DNA of 64,000 nucleotides, taken from assembly GCA_039619475.1 (NCBI GenBank), contig CM077116.1, positions 33,119,183 through 33,183,182 of the forward strand. The letters are read 5' to 3'. The notes below the pieces were generated by a model. That model saw only the letters and a program-made list of their open reading frames with translations. It searched no databases and was not told the origin of the DNA. The position numbers and the translations under genes are program-made. Origin of the DNA: Icerya purchasi (Eukaryota; Arthropoda; Insecta; Hemiptera; Monophlebidae). Shown piece after piece: positions 10,601-22,413 of this stretch (position 1 is the stretch's first letter; every line of letters begins with the position of its first letter).

Positions 10601-13600
10601 CCAACCCGCTGATAAATGTGTTCCTCGGTCTACCACGTCTTCTGTTTCCCTGAATTTGTCCTTCTATTACATCGCGAAGGAGACCGCCGTGTCTGAGTAC
10701 ATGTCCCATCCAGTTTAATCGTCGTTTCTGTATCGAATGAACCAATGTCCTTTCTTCATCTACTCTCCATATGAAATCCTAATAAAGTGGTTCTGATATA
10801 AGACAAAAATATCAAATAAAATTCAATATATCAAGAGCGACTGGACCTAAAAAATACAAAATTAGAAATTTTTTAACTATTTGTAAAAACACAAACTAAA
10901 ATAAGGCGGGAACCTAGTGCTTTAGTTACAAATATAAATCATTTTTTCTTTTATATATTCGTCAACCAAGGAAACAGAAATAAAAAGAAAAAGTTATATA
11001 GAGAGTCGATCAGATATTTTTAATAAAAAGGAATAAATTGGGAATGATGTGTGGAGAAAGAAAGGACAAAATCAGACAAAAAGGAAGCTCAAGCTTAAGC
11101 AAGTGGAAATACAGAATAGAAAGCTCTACTGATAGAGATGAACACTCAAAAAACACATGATTAGCGTCGCAAATAACTGCATTATTTGAAAAGAGGATAA
11201 TGTGAGGAAAAAGCCAGTGAGTTGCGAAAATGGGAGGAATATGCAGTAGAGAATGGTTAAAACATTCGTATACGCTATTGTGAAGGCTTTTTCATTTTAT
11301 TCTTAAATGAAATTATTGGGGTAGTGTTTAGGAAAATGATGTTCCGAAATTTAACTTATCTAATAACAATCAAGGAGATACATAAAAAAGACTAGAAGGC
11401 AAGCAGAAATTTAAAACAGATGTAAGTGAAGAGAGACAAAAAAAGTTTATGATAATCCGCTGTTGACTGTGTTTTACAGCATCTATCGATACTTATTCGA
11501 AATAATGACTCGCTGTGAAATAAAGAATTATTTTGTACAACTCAATAATAAATTTCCAGATCCCTTTGTCATGTAGTGTCAATTCTCTCCTGGCCACCGG
11601 GAGTGCTGCAGTATATAAGTTGTTATATAATTATATAGTACAATGTAATATTAATGTGTAGCGTTAATTAGTTAATTAATTATATTACATTGTCGATAGG
11701 TTGAATTTTCGACGCCCAAAAAAAAAATATATATAAATAAACAGGCTTTTGCAACGTAAATTTAGAAGTTCTGTTAGTAAGAATAGATGAAGATGATTAA
11801 TATTAATAATTGGTCAAATGCATTATTCCATGGGTTTTTTTTTCAATTTTCCATTAATTTTATTGCCTACTGGCTTCTGCACGTAATGGACGTTAATTTG
11901 TTGTGATAGGCCGGTTTTTAAATTTCAAACTCGAATGTTTTATTGTTATTATAATTAATTTATTGCCGAGGACCTTAAATTAGCATCAGGGTATTTTCGA
12001 ATTTATTTTACGTTTTGCTGGTAGCATTATGTGATGTGTTCAATAACGTATTTCGTATGATGGTAGAACACAACTACTTTACTTTGGCAGTCGAAAAAAA
12101 GTATTTATAATAAATAAATCGAGTGCAGTATAAAACTGTAGTATTGTGATGGATAAAGTTCCAAATATCTTGAAACGTCACATTATAAGTTCCTAATGAT
12201 CAGGAACGTAACGGGAACTTAGTTACAAACTGTTAAAAATGTTACAAAAAGAGTAACTTATGTAATCAAAATGTAAGTAACTTTAAATATAATATATATA
12301 TATATATATATATGCATTTAAAAAAAATAATAATAAAATAATATTGTTTAAAAGCTAAAACAACTTGGAGCCAGTAGATGACAGTTTAATCTTAATGTCT
12401 TGAAAAAAAGCAAAATATGACAAATAGACATCCAAATAAAATGAAGTAGTGTGGAATTTATAACCGCATTAAAAAGAGTAAACAAATCAGTACTGTTTTG
12501 ATAATAACTGCTGTTAAAATTTTTGATGATAGTGTAAAATTCGAGTTACCAATTGCCGCGGCATCAGTCATCATCGTAGTACATTATGCGCGATCACCAC
12601 CGTGTTGTACGATACAGAAAGCGTGATATGTTCTGCTTATTAAAATATACAGATTTAACTAGAACGCAAATAACGTATCCAGCTGATAATAAGGCATACA
12701 TACACAGCGACAGTTTTGCCAGTCTCGATAGAAACGTATACGTTATTTAGTTATTGTAACTAAATTTGTAACTGAAGAACTTCGTTTCCAGGCAGTTACA
12801 GCAGAATAGTGTTGTTTTATTCATCATCTGATCTATTGCGTACGTATCGCTGTGTAATGAACTAGTGAGTCGTGACCGGTAACAGCAAGCAATGTGAGAA
12901 ATACATATGAACTGTACAAGTGATGAAGATAGAAGATGTTATCTGTACTTCAATTCACCCTGATCACCGTTTGATATTATTACGTAGTTAATCGTTCCGT
13001 CCGAGACTAGTTACATAGTTACAATCAGTTCTTTTACAATGGTTCCTTTTTATTTTTGGGACACAATAGTGACAGGAGTAACGAAGTGATGTAAATACGT
13101 TATCGATTGGAATGGAACGAACTATTTCAGAGTTGGAACTAGTTTCTAGTTACATTCCTCGTTACCTTACACATCACTACTGTAGTAGGCTATCATTATC
13201 CTCATTTCTTATTTCCCACCCGGAATTACAAACTCCAATTTTTTGAATTCTACATCCCGTTAATGTATTAATTTTACCTTTCTTTGCTATTTTGAGAAAA
13301 TCTTGAATCTACATCCTTATCTGCTACTGGAGCATATATTTATTATATTTAATGTACCGTAGTTAATATTCAATTTTAACATTCTCTGGTAATCGAAATA
13401 TATTACTGTATTACTTATTTTGTTTAAAAGCATAACCGTTACTCCATTTCTATGATTATCGTTTAAATGATCGTACCTTCCGTTTTCATAAAATCATTGT
13501 TTGTTCTGTGTATTTCGCAAAGATCAAGTATACCGATTTTACCATTCTCCTTCGATTATGCGGTTTTCTAGCCTTTAATAAACGCATATTTGAAGTGGAA

Positions 13601-14452
13601 ATTTTTATTTTTTTGTTTTTTATTGTAAACTTCGTTGGCATTGAATATTAATAGCCCCAGGAGATATTCATTTCACCATCTACCGGCCTGCTAACGGCTA
13701 TTCCGGATTAAGGCACATTCTGTTTTTGCTGCTACTGATTTTTGAAAAATTAAAGAAATTCCTACGGCACATAATCACGATTGAGCTATTTGAAGTTCCT
13801 ATGTTGTTTGGCAAATGCCATTTTGTTTTCCTGACAACTTAATGAAGATTGATAGTACTCATAATCACAATCCAACTTGTACCGCTTTTTTTTATTTCTT
13901 TACTGACAGAACTGATATGATTGAAGATCAGTTGACCTTTTATTATTAAAGGTAACTAATAACGATAATCTGTGCTATGCGGGAATTACTTATAAAAAAT
14001 ATTAGGATAAATATTTTATACGTTGAGCTAACAATTGTTTTTTTTTATGCGTTTATTCTTCGTATTTTCAATCAGTTTTATTAATTTATCAAAATATAAA
14101 TTATTTGTTTCACTTCTTGTTCATTTAAAATGGTCGTTTATTTTTATAATTTTTAAATTATTTTTACATTAAATTTGTGTTCGAATAGGTTTATTGTATC
14201 TTTAAATAAAACGGTGTACACGGATTTGCTTCATATTTGTAATTATTATGTCTGAATGTGATATACGAAAAAAGAAAAAATAATTTTTGTACTTAAGTAT
14301 ATTTCAGTAGTATTTTATATTTTGCGTAAAATTAAACAATTAAAATTAATTATTTTAGCTACATCGTATTGACAACAAGTGGCGGCATAATGGACCACGA
14401 AGAAGCCAGAAGAAAACATTTAGGAGGAAAAATACTCGGATTCTTTTTTTAA
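6138..14452 (+). CDS. RpS15A: Ribosomal protein S15A (uS8), spliced over three coding exons
   Basis: Coding exons are 6138-6270, 6418-6583 and 14359-14452 (133+166+94 = 393 nt: 130 codons plus TAA), exactly the normal length of eukaryotic S15a. The reading begins [19 protein letters not shown] and ends GGKILGFFF. Hallmarks include [41 protein letters not shown] and [11 protein letters not shown]. Splices are canonical: CATG|GTAATT...TTTAG|GTTAC and TTTGG|GTAAAG...TTTTAG|CTAC, each splitting a Gly codon. The protein is a small-subunit uS8 that binds the central domain of 18S rRNA in the cytosol. The frame is intact and conserved, so the gene is probably functional. Intron 2 (147 nt) is short; intron 3 (7775 nt) is swollen by transposons. 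Confidence 0.97.
6418..6583 (+). CDS. RpS15A: RpS15A coding exon 2
   Basis: Preceded by TATATTTAG. Codes from the rest of Gly45 through LLPSRQFG, ending after GG of the next split Gly codon before GTAAAGT. It contains the conserved ISPRFDLPI segment. Confidence 0.95.
6779..7155 (-). mobile_element. 3' end of a Jockey-clade LINE
   Basis: On the minus strand the sequence from about 7150 reads [16 protein letters not shown], and after frame changes [19 protein letters not shown] and KPTDLL. These are the C-terminal landmarks of Jockey ORF2 (APWYVxN and LLDxxxxxRRLKRxxPxDL). A T-rich run at 6780-6799 would be its poly-A tail. It is 5'-truncated, frameshifted and dead, and lies antisense inside RpS15A intron 3. 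Confidence 0.75.
7262..7440 (-). pseudogene. Merlin (IS1016/ISXO2-like) transposase fragment
   Basis: Minus-strand reading gives [17 protein letters not shown] then [17 protein letters not shown]. The ITDW..FCREV block and the IDEAKFxK block with its catalytic Asp-Glu-x-Lys context are typical of Merlin-superfamily DDE transposases found in many animals. Only ~60 residues remain and no terminal repeats are seen. The ~200 bases to the right (to 7651) do not clearly belong to it and are followed by an A30 tract at 7661-7691. Confidence 0.65.
7661..7691 (+). repeat. A-homopolymer tract (~30 A)
   Basis: A poly-A run follows TTTGTAATA. It could be the tail of a retrocopied transcript on the + strand or simple repeat growth. 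The 200 bases before it code for nothing I recognise. Confidence 0.7.
8467..8766 (+). mobile_element. Family F LINE, truncated 3' end with poly-C tail
   Basis: The frame 8467-8706 ends an ORF2 whose last residues ([30 protein letters not shown]) match the ends of the copies at 40.7-40.9 kb and 60.9-61.1 kb. It contains the terminal CxxxHxxxxxC cluster. After the TAA at 8704-8706 comes a ~50-base 3' UTR, then 12 C (8755-8766) and AAATAAA. It is a short 5'-truncated insertion within RpS15A intron 3, in sense with the host gene. Confidence 0.8.
8770..10502. other. RpS15A intron DNA, no gene recognised
   Basis: AT-rich with scattered homopolymers. At 10172-10215 CCCCGACGCGTTTCG followed by AAACACTTCATGTTCACGGG resembles a widespread insect repeat motif, but no element ends could be set. 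Confidence 0.4.
10503..10780 (-). mobile_element. 3' end of an RTE-like LINE
   Basis: Minus-strand reading from about 10778 gives [27 protein letters not shown] then [15 protein letters not shown] and ENRRSWKRI. The sequence RRLxWxGHxxR followed by IxGxxxGxRxRGRPR is the C-terminal hallmark of RTE-type ORF2, as also seen, more diverged, in element H at 48.1-48.3 kb. About 85 residues remain. Confidence 0.75.
10781..12135. other. RpS15A intron DNA, no gene recognised
   Basis: AT-rich non-coding DNA. I see no open frame or repeat pair with support. Confidence 0.4.
12144..13179. mobile_element. Non-autonomous hAT element, 1036 bp
   Basis: A perfect 8-bp direct duplication CTGTAGTA lies at 12136-12143 and 13180-13187. 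The enclosed DNA starts TTGTGATGGATAAAG and ends CTTACACATCACTA, so its tips are imperfect inverted repeats (T-T/A-GTGATG). The interior is rich in GTTAC and GTAAC motifs, as expected of subterminal transposase-binding repeats, and has no transposase frame. A (TA)n run lies at 12285-12313. Confidence 0.8.
12285..12313. repeat. (TA)n microsatellite
   Basis: An uninterrupted TA dinucleotide run inside the hAT element. Confidence 0.8.
13188..14358. other. Distal part of RpS15A intron 3
   Basis: AT-rich with no recognised element. It ends in the acceptor TATTTTAG at 14351-14358. Confidence 0.5.
14359..14452 (+). CDS. RpS15A: RpS15A last coding exon
   Basis: Completes the split Gly codon and codes [18 protein letters not shown] through the C-terminal GGKILGFFF and TAA at 14450-14452. 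It is too short to stand out as an ORF and was found by matching the missing 30 residues of S15A. Confidence 0.95.
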
Positions 14453-14576
14453 CTAAATATGTATTTTATTTAATATATTTGTATTCTTCCTGAATTGTAA
14501 TTTCTTAATTATTATATTATAAAGAAATGTGCCATTTTTGCTGCAACTTATTTTAAAATGCCTGGGAAGAGTTCTT

Positions 14577-14582
14577 AATAAA
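14577..14582 (+). terminator. Candidate polyadenylation signal of RpS15A
   Basis: AATAAA lies 125 bases after the stop codon. No better hexamer is closer, but the cleavage site is not determined. Confidence 0.4.
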
Positions 14583-15644
14583 CTTATTTGAATTTAAATA
14601 ATTAATGAAACAGAAACGGTAAATTTGGGTGAAAGAAAACGCTACGAACAACCTTTCTTTATGTTTCAATATGATAACACATTTTAAAAACATACTTTTT
14701 ATGTTTTGGTTAACTGGTATCATAAATAATTTTTTTATGTATGTTCTGTTTTCCAAAAATCTATTGGGAATTTAATAATTTATTCACGTTTATATAAGGT
14801 TATTACATTGGAAGATATAAATATTTATTAATATATGTGCATGATAAAAAAGAGCAATGTTAAGACAGTAAAAAAAATTATTTTTACTTAAATAATTGCA
14901 CATTATGTTTTTGTGAATGTGTCCAACTTAATTTTTTTAAAGCAAATTTTAGATACAACATTTAAGAGTATTGCAATTTACTTGTGTTATTTATTCATTT
15001 TTTTTAAACATCAATAGTAGCGGTCGGTCAGCTTCATTTACTCGAAGTATTTAATTTTTACTTTAATCGTGAGTTGTGAAATTGGTAACGTTATATTTTG
15101 AAATAGATCATAATGATATTAATTTTAAAATCGAAATAAAATAATATTTTTGAGTAAAATATGTTATTTATAAATCATGAATTTATTAAGAAGCATAATT
15201 TGGTGCTATACTTACAAAAATAATAATAGTGAATAACGGACAGACAATTTCAAAAGATGAATTAAAAATTGAACTGTTGGATTGAAAAAAAAACGTTACC
15301 TTTGGATTTTGTTTTTGCAAATTGTTGTATTTTTGAAGTTTTTTTTTTTTTTTTTTTTTTTAAATTAGACAAATATAAAATGTTGTAAATGCAGAGAAGC
15401 AGTAATTCTGCGTTTACAAATTGAAAAAACCATTAGAAATAAAAAATTAATATTCATGGATAATGTATTTAAAAAACCCCGTTTCTTATAAAAAGTACAT
15501 TTTTATAATAATTTCCTATTTTTCCCGCTCGATCTGGAACTCTTTCATAGTTCATTTGAAATTGTTAAAATTATTGTGGAAGCTAAACAATCTGTGATTA
15601 TGCCAGGAATTTCATATTTAAATAAATATAATTACAAAAATATT
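14583..15644. other. Intergenic AT-rich DNA
   Basis: No gene is seen. It includes a T23-type homopolymer at about 15339-15361. Confidence 0.4.
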
Positions 15645-16205
15645 AAACAGAAACGGTATAAAATAATATACTTATCCGTAGGAATTTTTTGGTTTCAGCG
15701 CATTATTAACTAGAATTAGAAAGTATACATAATAATCCATGTGGTGCAGTTATTACTTAATGTTGTATTTTTCGTTATACAAACTGAAATTCATGATTCA
15801 CACATATGTAATATTTTTATTAGGTTATAAATTAAAAATTACACATTGAAATTCCTAAAAATAATCAAAAGATGATAAAGATTCAATATTTATAACACTA
15901 TCTGACCGGTTTCGTTTCAGTAATTTAGACATATTTTTAATCGTTCTTAGAAATTTAATTTATAACTTAATTATAAATGTTATGTATGTAGAAATCCTTA
16001 ATTTCAGTTTGTATAACGAAAAATATAACATTAAGTAACTGCATCACATGGATTATTCTTCATTTGTTTATTTAGTATAAATCAAGTAGTTTGCGCTAAG
16101 CTGAACTCTTTATAATACAACTGGGAAGCTTTAGCTGATAATGAGCAGTCCCGAAAATATTTTTGTGGATAAGTATATTACCTTTGTACTGTTTCTTTTG
16201 GTTTG
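15645..16205. repeat. Long imperfect palindrome (fold-back element)
   Basis: The left arm (about 15650-15860) is repeated in inverse orientation in the right arm (about 15935-16205). Matching blocks include AATAATCCATGTG(G/A)TGCAGTTA, TTTTTCGTTATACAAACTGA and AATATACTTATCC. The right arm carries about 60 extra bases (around 16090-16150). The loop is ~75-100 bases with no ORF. It may be a fold-back or MITE transposon; a transcript through it would form a long hairpin. Confidence 0.75.
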
Positions 16206-19200
16206 TCTATTTACGGAATTGTTTTTATTTTAATACTTTATGATTGTAGCAAACAGGTTAGTAGAATTCTCTATAATTATAATTTTATGTTTGTTGAATT
16301 TTTATTCGCCTGTTAGTGACACATTTTAACGTTGTCTAATATACAAGTTCATTGTTAATGTCAATGCAGCTGTTTATCTTCCCTAAAAGTTAATCTTAGT
16401 AATCAAATATTGCTTAAAATAGGTCGATCATCGGTATGTGAATAAATAAATATTAATAAACGAAAAGATATTAGCAGTGCTTGGCATAGATTCTTTTAAA
16501 TAATTTTTTCCACATATGTTCCAGTACTTTTTGTTTCCTTTTTCTTAATTTCTTTTTAATGTATGTTGGTATTAAAAAAAAAAAAAGTTAAATTATGTGT
16601 GATAATTTATATTACGTTATATGAGCTGGTGTTACATTTTTAAGTTAAATTAGTTATGTTGCTGACAGTGAGTGAGGAAAAATTTAGGTTTCGTGGTAGT
16701 TTGGTTAGTTTCCCTCCAAAAATAATCGCTAATTAGAATTAATGCGATTTCGATTACTAGACATTTATGGATGTGTAGTGTTCACAACATTGCTCCATTA
16801 GAAATGCTTACATTTTTAATTTTCCATGTTAGCGGTTTTTACAACTGTATTACAGCGAGACAGCGTGATGTAAATGACTTGTTTTTGATCTGAGAATATT
16901 TAAGTTGTTAATTATTTTTCACAATGTATACCAATATGATATCGGTCTAGGAATACAGGATATTACAGCTAAGATATCCAGGTTACAGTCTATATTTACG
17001 CAGAAGTGAGCAAACAGTAATGGTAATATTTTTATAAATTATTACGGAATTAATGTTTATTTAAGCATTTAAGACAAGGATTATAACTCTAAAAAGTTTT
17101 ATTTTATTCAGTAAGTCTGAAATGTAGGCTATTAAAGAAAAAGTTGCTGAATAATTACGGCAATCAAAGAGTCATACCGTTGATTTGAACCGGTAGAAGA
17201 AGCTACACCTTTCAATCAGAAATTGTAAGAAAGTAGTGTGTAGTTTTTGATTCACTTATTTAAACGCGCAGTATTCGTAGAGTTGGTCCGCCAAGGTTTA
17301 ATATACTTTTTAATGATCTGCAGAGTATCAGAAGATATTTCCAAATGAAAACCGATACTCCTTTGTGGAAGATGTCTTGGCTAATTGATTTGTCATCTTC
17401 AAAGATACCAGCATGGCTTAAGACTGGAGGCGAATTGAGTAATGATTGGTCACTTGTAGTTGTACTTTAAAATTAAATTTATTTTATTTGTTGACCAGAA
17501 TTTGAACTTGCTACATCGCAGTGTCTTTTGCCTTTCACTAAGGAATATTTATTCAAACTATGTCTCGGATAGGTAGAGAATCGGGGATTCCTGTAAAAAA
17601 ACAGACATAGCGAGTGTACTGCTGTTTTAAAGACGCATTGGAGAAAGGTAGATATATTGTTTTTGTGTTTCAGGTGCACCTTATCAGTTACTCCTAATGT
17701 ATTATAGACTTTTCATATATCGTTCGAAAGCACCATGCAGAATTTCTTTTTACGCTTCAATTGAAAACGTTAAAATCACCGAACAAATCACTTTTCTGCA
17801 CAATTCGTAGTGTAGTAGTTTATTTTCAATCCCTTCTGCTATAATGTTTGATTCTAACCGTCCTGTCTTTTGTATTTCGTTGGCACACATTATTTGTTAT
17901 AATCAATACACAACCAGGGCTTTCAATAATAGATTTTTATTGAAATTATAACGACCTCGACAAGTGTTACGTAAAAAAATATTGATTATTGTTAAAAGCA
18001 TACTTGATTTAAAAAAAAAGTCGATGTAAATATGAGTAATGAATCATATGGAAAAAATCACCCTATAAATGGTATCAATCTTATAGCAGCGATTATCTAA
18101 TAATCAAGGAAACCTCTATTAATAAAACAACCATCAGACTAAAGCCGGGAAGTTGGAACCGTTATAATTCTTTTTGAACAGCAGCGAAGAATTCAAATTA
18201 GTGATAACGTACACAGTTTTTTAATGAAAGATCACCATATTGTACAACAAGATTATATGCTTAAAAAATATGAGAAATACAACCTAAATCTTTAAATATA
18301 CTGATTTATTACTTTATTAATGTTAACTTTAAGTTTCTTTATGAGTACTAGCAAAGTTGATCTTTTTTCGCTAGCACTGTTTTGAACATAATTTTGCAGT
18401 CTAATTAGAATTGAAAGGACCTTTCAATGGAACATGTGATTGATACTGTTGCCATGGATCATTCTAGAAAAATTCTCTTTTAGCTTTTGTCATCATAAGA
18501 TTCGCAAAACGGAAGTTGATGCGTTGTTAAAAGTCGAATAATTTCAAGCACAGTTGTTAATGTAATATCCATTTTCTTCCAAAACCTTACTAGTTACCAA
18601 TGTTGATGCTTCTTTTGATTCATTATTTTGGAACAAATTATTTTTGGTTCGTCACTGAAGTAATATGACCTATCAAATATTCTGGTTCGGAAAACCTTTG
18701 TTTTTATTCATCGCCTTTTTACAATTGGTAAAGCCAGTTTTACTAAAAATTGCGACTCTTTCCATTTTGCATTTTTATACTATCTTCTTTTTTTTTTTCA
18801 TATGTTAAAAATAAGTTGTGGGTCTCACAGGGCAAATATGTTCGTTGTGTGAGTGCCCAATACTCTTATCAACGTTTATTAAAAAAGATGCAAATACAAA
18901 AATTACAACTACCTTAACTTATTCCATAAATAACAATATTAATAAACCTAGCATTATATTTAAGTAAGAGTATATATACGCGTGGCAATACATGACACAC
19001 CAGGTAATACGCATCTGTACACCGGTACATGTAGACAGCTTAATATTTCAAGATCGAAAAACGTGGTCTTCTGTGAGAACTTAAAATCCAGGAAGAATAC
19101 AATAAAGTCAAAACCAAAATCCGTAAATAATGAAACATTAAAGAGTAGCGAGATATAGGACGTAACTTGATCTTCAATTTTTGCACCATTTCTTCAGCCA

Positions 19201-21079
19201 TTCTTGCACCTCCTTTTTCTACACACAAATTTTTTTTTCCCCCGTAGTATATGATTAGAGATTGTACTTATTTAAATTAATTAAAACTGAATCATCAGTG
19301 TTATAAATTCGTAGATTTACATCGCGGGAATAGATGTAATATATATTACTTTAGTTTCTTTTATGTTATTGACATTAAATTCTAGTAATTTATAATAGAA
19401 ATAGTACATATTGGGGGACATTTCATCACGAAATACACAGTCGTTCTCTGGAGAATAATGTAGCCATAGAAATTTTCTTAAAGCTGGTAGAAAACGTTTT
19501 CCATGCTTATTCTTAGAGTTCTGTGTTTTCGAGTTCAACGAACCAGGTTTTGGTTTAGTGGAAATATCGACACTGGCCTAAAAATAAAATGTAAATACGA
19601 CGTTGATAGGCTTCAACTTTTCTTTTTAATAAGTACTAAAAAAAAAAAAAGTAATGACTAGTCAGACAAGAAATTTTTGAATTTACAGACTACAGTTACC
19701 CTTTTACTACGTTGAAAACAGTGTAAAACATCAAAAACAACTATTTACAAGTTACACTGCTACTGCTAACAACCACTGCGTCGTCTGCATCTGCTAGTTT
19801 ACCGACAACTGGCTGTTCACTATTGGGAGTTTTTCAAATTTTCCTAAAATTTTTAATCGGCATGTTCAAGTTGCAGATTATTTGGTGACGGTACTGAATG
19901 TTGATAGGTAAGGGCATCTTTGAAGACTACGAATTGAATTTATATTGCACACAGCTAGAAGTAATTCTTTATATATATATTTTTTTGTGTTTAAAAATCA
20001 GACAGTACGCAATTGAAGCTGGTGAAATAAAAATGTAATCAAAAGTAATTGTATTTTAAAGCATAGTTTTACATTGAACTAAATTACAGATAAGAACGAC
20101 CTAAAGTAATTGTAACAACTGCACATGTGTCTAATAATGTAAAGTCTACAAAACATGCAGCTACTAAGATACTTTATCTATTGAGACAAAATCGAACAGT
20201 GGCGTTATAATTCAGCATATTCAGCATTATTTTGTTATTTTACAATGATTTGCATTTTTCTTAAATCGAAGTTATATTTAGCCAAAAGGTATATGTGACA
20301 ACTGCAAGTTTCAGTTCGATCTCAAGCTGAAAAATATGCTGTTTCGGCAGTTCCAATTGCATGGTGTTTTGTAGGTGCCTTTGTGTCAGTATAAGCCATA
20401 GCTCTATTATCATTTATGCTTTTCAAGTTGTATCAGGGATTCTGACGCGCTTGCCTACACACGTGTATATAGTCGAGCAGTGTATCTTTTTTTGGGTTCA
20501 CCAACCAGGAACGATTCATAAGCCGCAATAGGTAAATAGGTTAGAGAAACAAGGAAATTGTAGTTACATCAAATTAACAATTTCTTATAATGAGTGTAAA
20601 TAAGAGAATAATTACTGTTGTTAGCGGCACCACCAATAACAAATGCTAATAGAAGAGAAAATGATTAAAATGGGAAATAGAACACTACACCTTAGAGTCC
20701 ATAATGTACCAAGAAAATCAGAAGGATGGAGTTGAAAAAGATAAGAGCGTAGTATAGTCACAACTACACTTAGATAGAATGCTATCTCCAAGATCCGAGA
20801 TCCATAACAAATAAAAATATTAAAGATATTGATCTAAATCCAAATGGAGAATTAGAGAAGCTATTGGATTAATACCAAAACAGAATGGTCACATTAACAA
20901 ATAAGCTGCATCCACGTCGTCCTAGGTTCTATTTGTAAATAACAATGTGATATGAACTGAAGTAGAATGATCACAACTACAGTCAAATAGAGTTCGGACT
21001 GCTCTAGATCATTTTCAGTAATTGAATATTAAAAATTTTGCTGAAGCAATGTTGTAACACTTACAACCAAATGTAGCTC
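16206..21079. other. Intergenic AT-rich DNA, no gene recognised
   Basis: Short open frames here (for example 17479-17679, 19040-19228 and 19317-19538 on the minus strand) show no known motif and no codon pattern that I can support. No RNA gene is recognised. Confidence 0.4.
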
Positions 21080-21930
21080 ACATTGACCGAAATTGATTAT
21101 GATAGATTAACTATAGATTACCATAAAAAAACATAGCTACCAATACAGACAAGTATAGCCTTTGAACAGCAATGCTGCGAGAATAAATGATGAAAAAAGT
21201 TGGACTGAGATAAGAACCTTGCGGAGGCCACGAAAGTCTATTCTTGGGGATAAAAAAGACAGAGAATGAAAAAAAATGTTTTTTTCTGAAAAAGCCTAAT
21301 TATCAACAACGTGTAAAGTGAGGAGAAAAGTTAATGGAAAATATAGATTGAACAGTTGATAAGTTAACGTTATCAAAAGCAGACGATTGTCAACAAGAAC
21401 GGTTAGAGTGACCTTTTTTTTAACATAGAATTTATATACATTGGGAAGGAAGAGACTAATATTATCTGAAGAACCACGACTAGGATGAAAACCGAATATA
21501 TTACTAGGAAGAATATTATTTTCTAGCCACTAAACTAGACGCTTGTTTAGCATAGATTCGAATAATTTTTTGAAACAATTAACCTGAGAAATTCAGCGGC
21601 ATGATGATGAACCTTTTTTTGGGGTGAAAACTGCGATAAAGGAATTCCATGATGTAGGGACCGAGAAAGGAGAAAGGTATTAAAGATTATTAGGAACACT
21701 TTAAAAGACTTTTTAGACAATTTTTGATGATTAGGAAAGTAATACCATCAATACCTGGGGAAGAATTGCGTTGTTAAAAGGGAAGCAAAGAAGTTCAGTA
21801 GTAATGAAAGGAGAAAATAAAAAATGTGGAGAGCAAGTTGATATTGGAGATGATTTACCAGATCCTTCTAGAGAAGGAATATACAAGTATGAAGGAGCTA
21901 CTTAGTCGAGCAAGAGAATTAATTTTTAGT
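21080..21930 (-). mobile_element. Family F LINE, degraded antisense RT fragment
   Basis: On the minus strand successive frames give a PGIDGI-like block near 21750, KRLVWLEN-like near 21540 (an in-frame stop splits it), a diverged YDNV block near 21380, an RGLRK...ISVQ block near 21220 where other copies have RGLPQGSCLSP, and a ruined YADD region near 21160. The order is that of an RT domain read right to left and matches the copy at 38.2-39.3 kb. Many stops and frameshifts make it older than the neighbouring copies. Confidence 0.65.
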
Positions 21931-21937
21931 AATCCTA

Positions 21938-22132
21938 ATGGACCTAATACAGGGACAAAAAAATCCCATAAATATCGTTAACAGTTTCACCAGCGATATA
22001 GATGGCTTGATAAACATGTTCTCCGATATTTACACCCCCCTGGATAACCGCTCAATAAAAACACGTTTCTCCCAGCTAATTAAAAAACTAAGTTCCTTTC
22101 TACAACCTTCCCCACAACCTTCTCCGGTGTAA
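21938..22132 (+). pseudogene. Element D ORF1 C-terminal remnant
   Basis: A 64-codon frame ending in a proline-rich tail (QPSPQPSPV), placed about 55 bases before the endonuclease frame, where the ORF1 (Gag-like RNA-binding) terminus of such LINEs lies. No zinc knuckle is visible, so the assignment rests on position. Confidence 0.4.
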
Positions 22133-22187
22133 ATAGAAATACATGGACAACTAAAACAAGCAAGACTATATTTTAAAGTTTACATTC

Positions 22188-22413
22188 ATGGCTCATAATA
22201 AAATCATAATGCAGCGGAATTGTAGAGGTTTCTACAACCAGCTTACTGCACTTAAACTTTTATACGCCCCCAAAATCATATGCTTACATGAGTCACATCT
22301 GAAAATATCCAATAACCCAACAGTTCACAATTACACTATAATGAGATGTGATTATGACCAGGGCATTCGAGCAAGTGGAGGTGTTATTACCCTTGTGAAA
22401 TCGGATCTATTTT
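22188..22413 (+). pseudogene. Element D endonuclease, N-terminal part
   Basis: The frame starts with IIMQRNCRGFYNQLTALKLL, the first motif of LINE APE-type endonucleases (QWNCRG with W replaced by R). It goes on to KIICLHESHLK (the E of the xxETxL motif) and ASGGVITLVKSDL. It is cut off by the inserted antisense family F copy. The enzyme would nick target DNA to prime reverse transcription. Confidence 0.7.

Noticed and set aside
16206..21079. Small ORFs as hypothetical genes
   Set aside because: All are under 75 codons, with no motif, splice support or similarity to other sequence in the window. They are expected by chance in AT-rich DNA.
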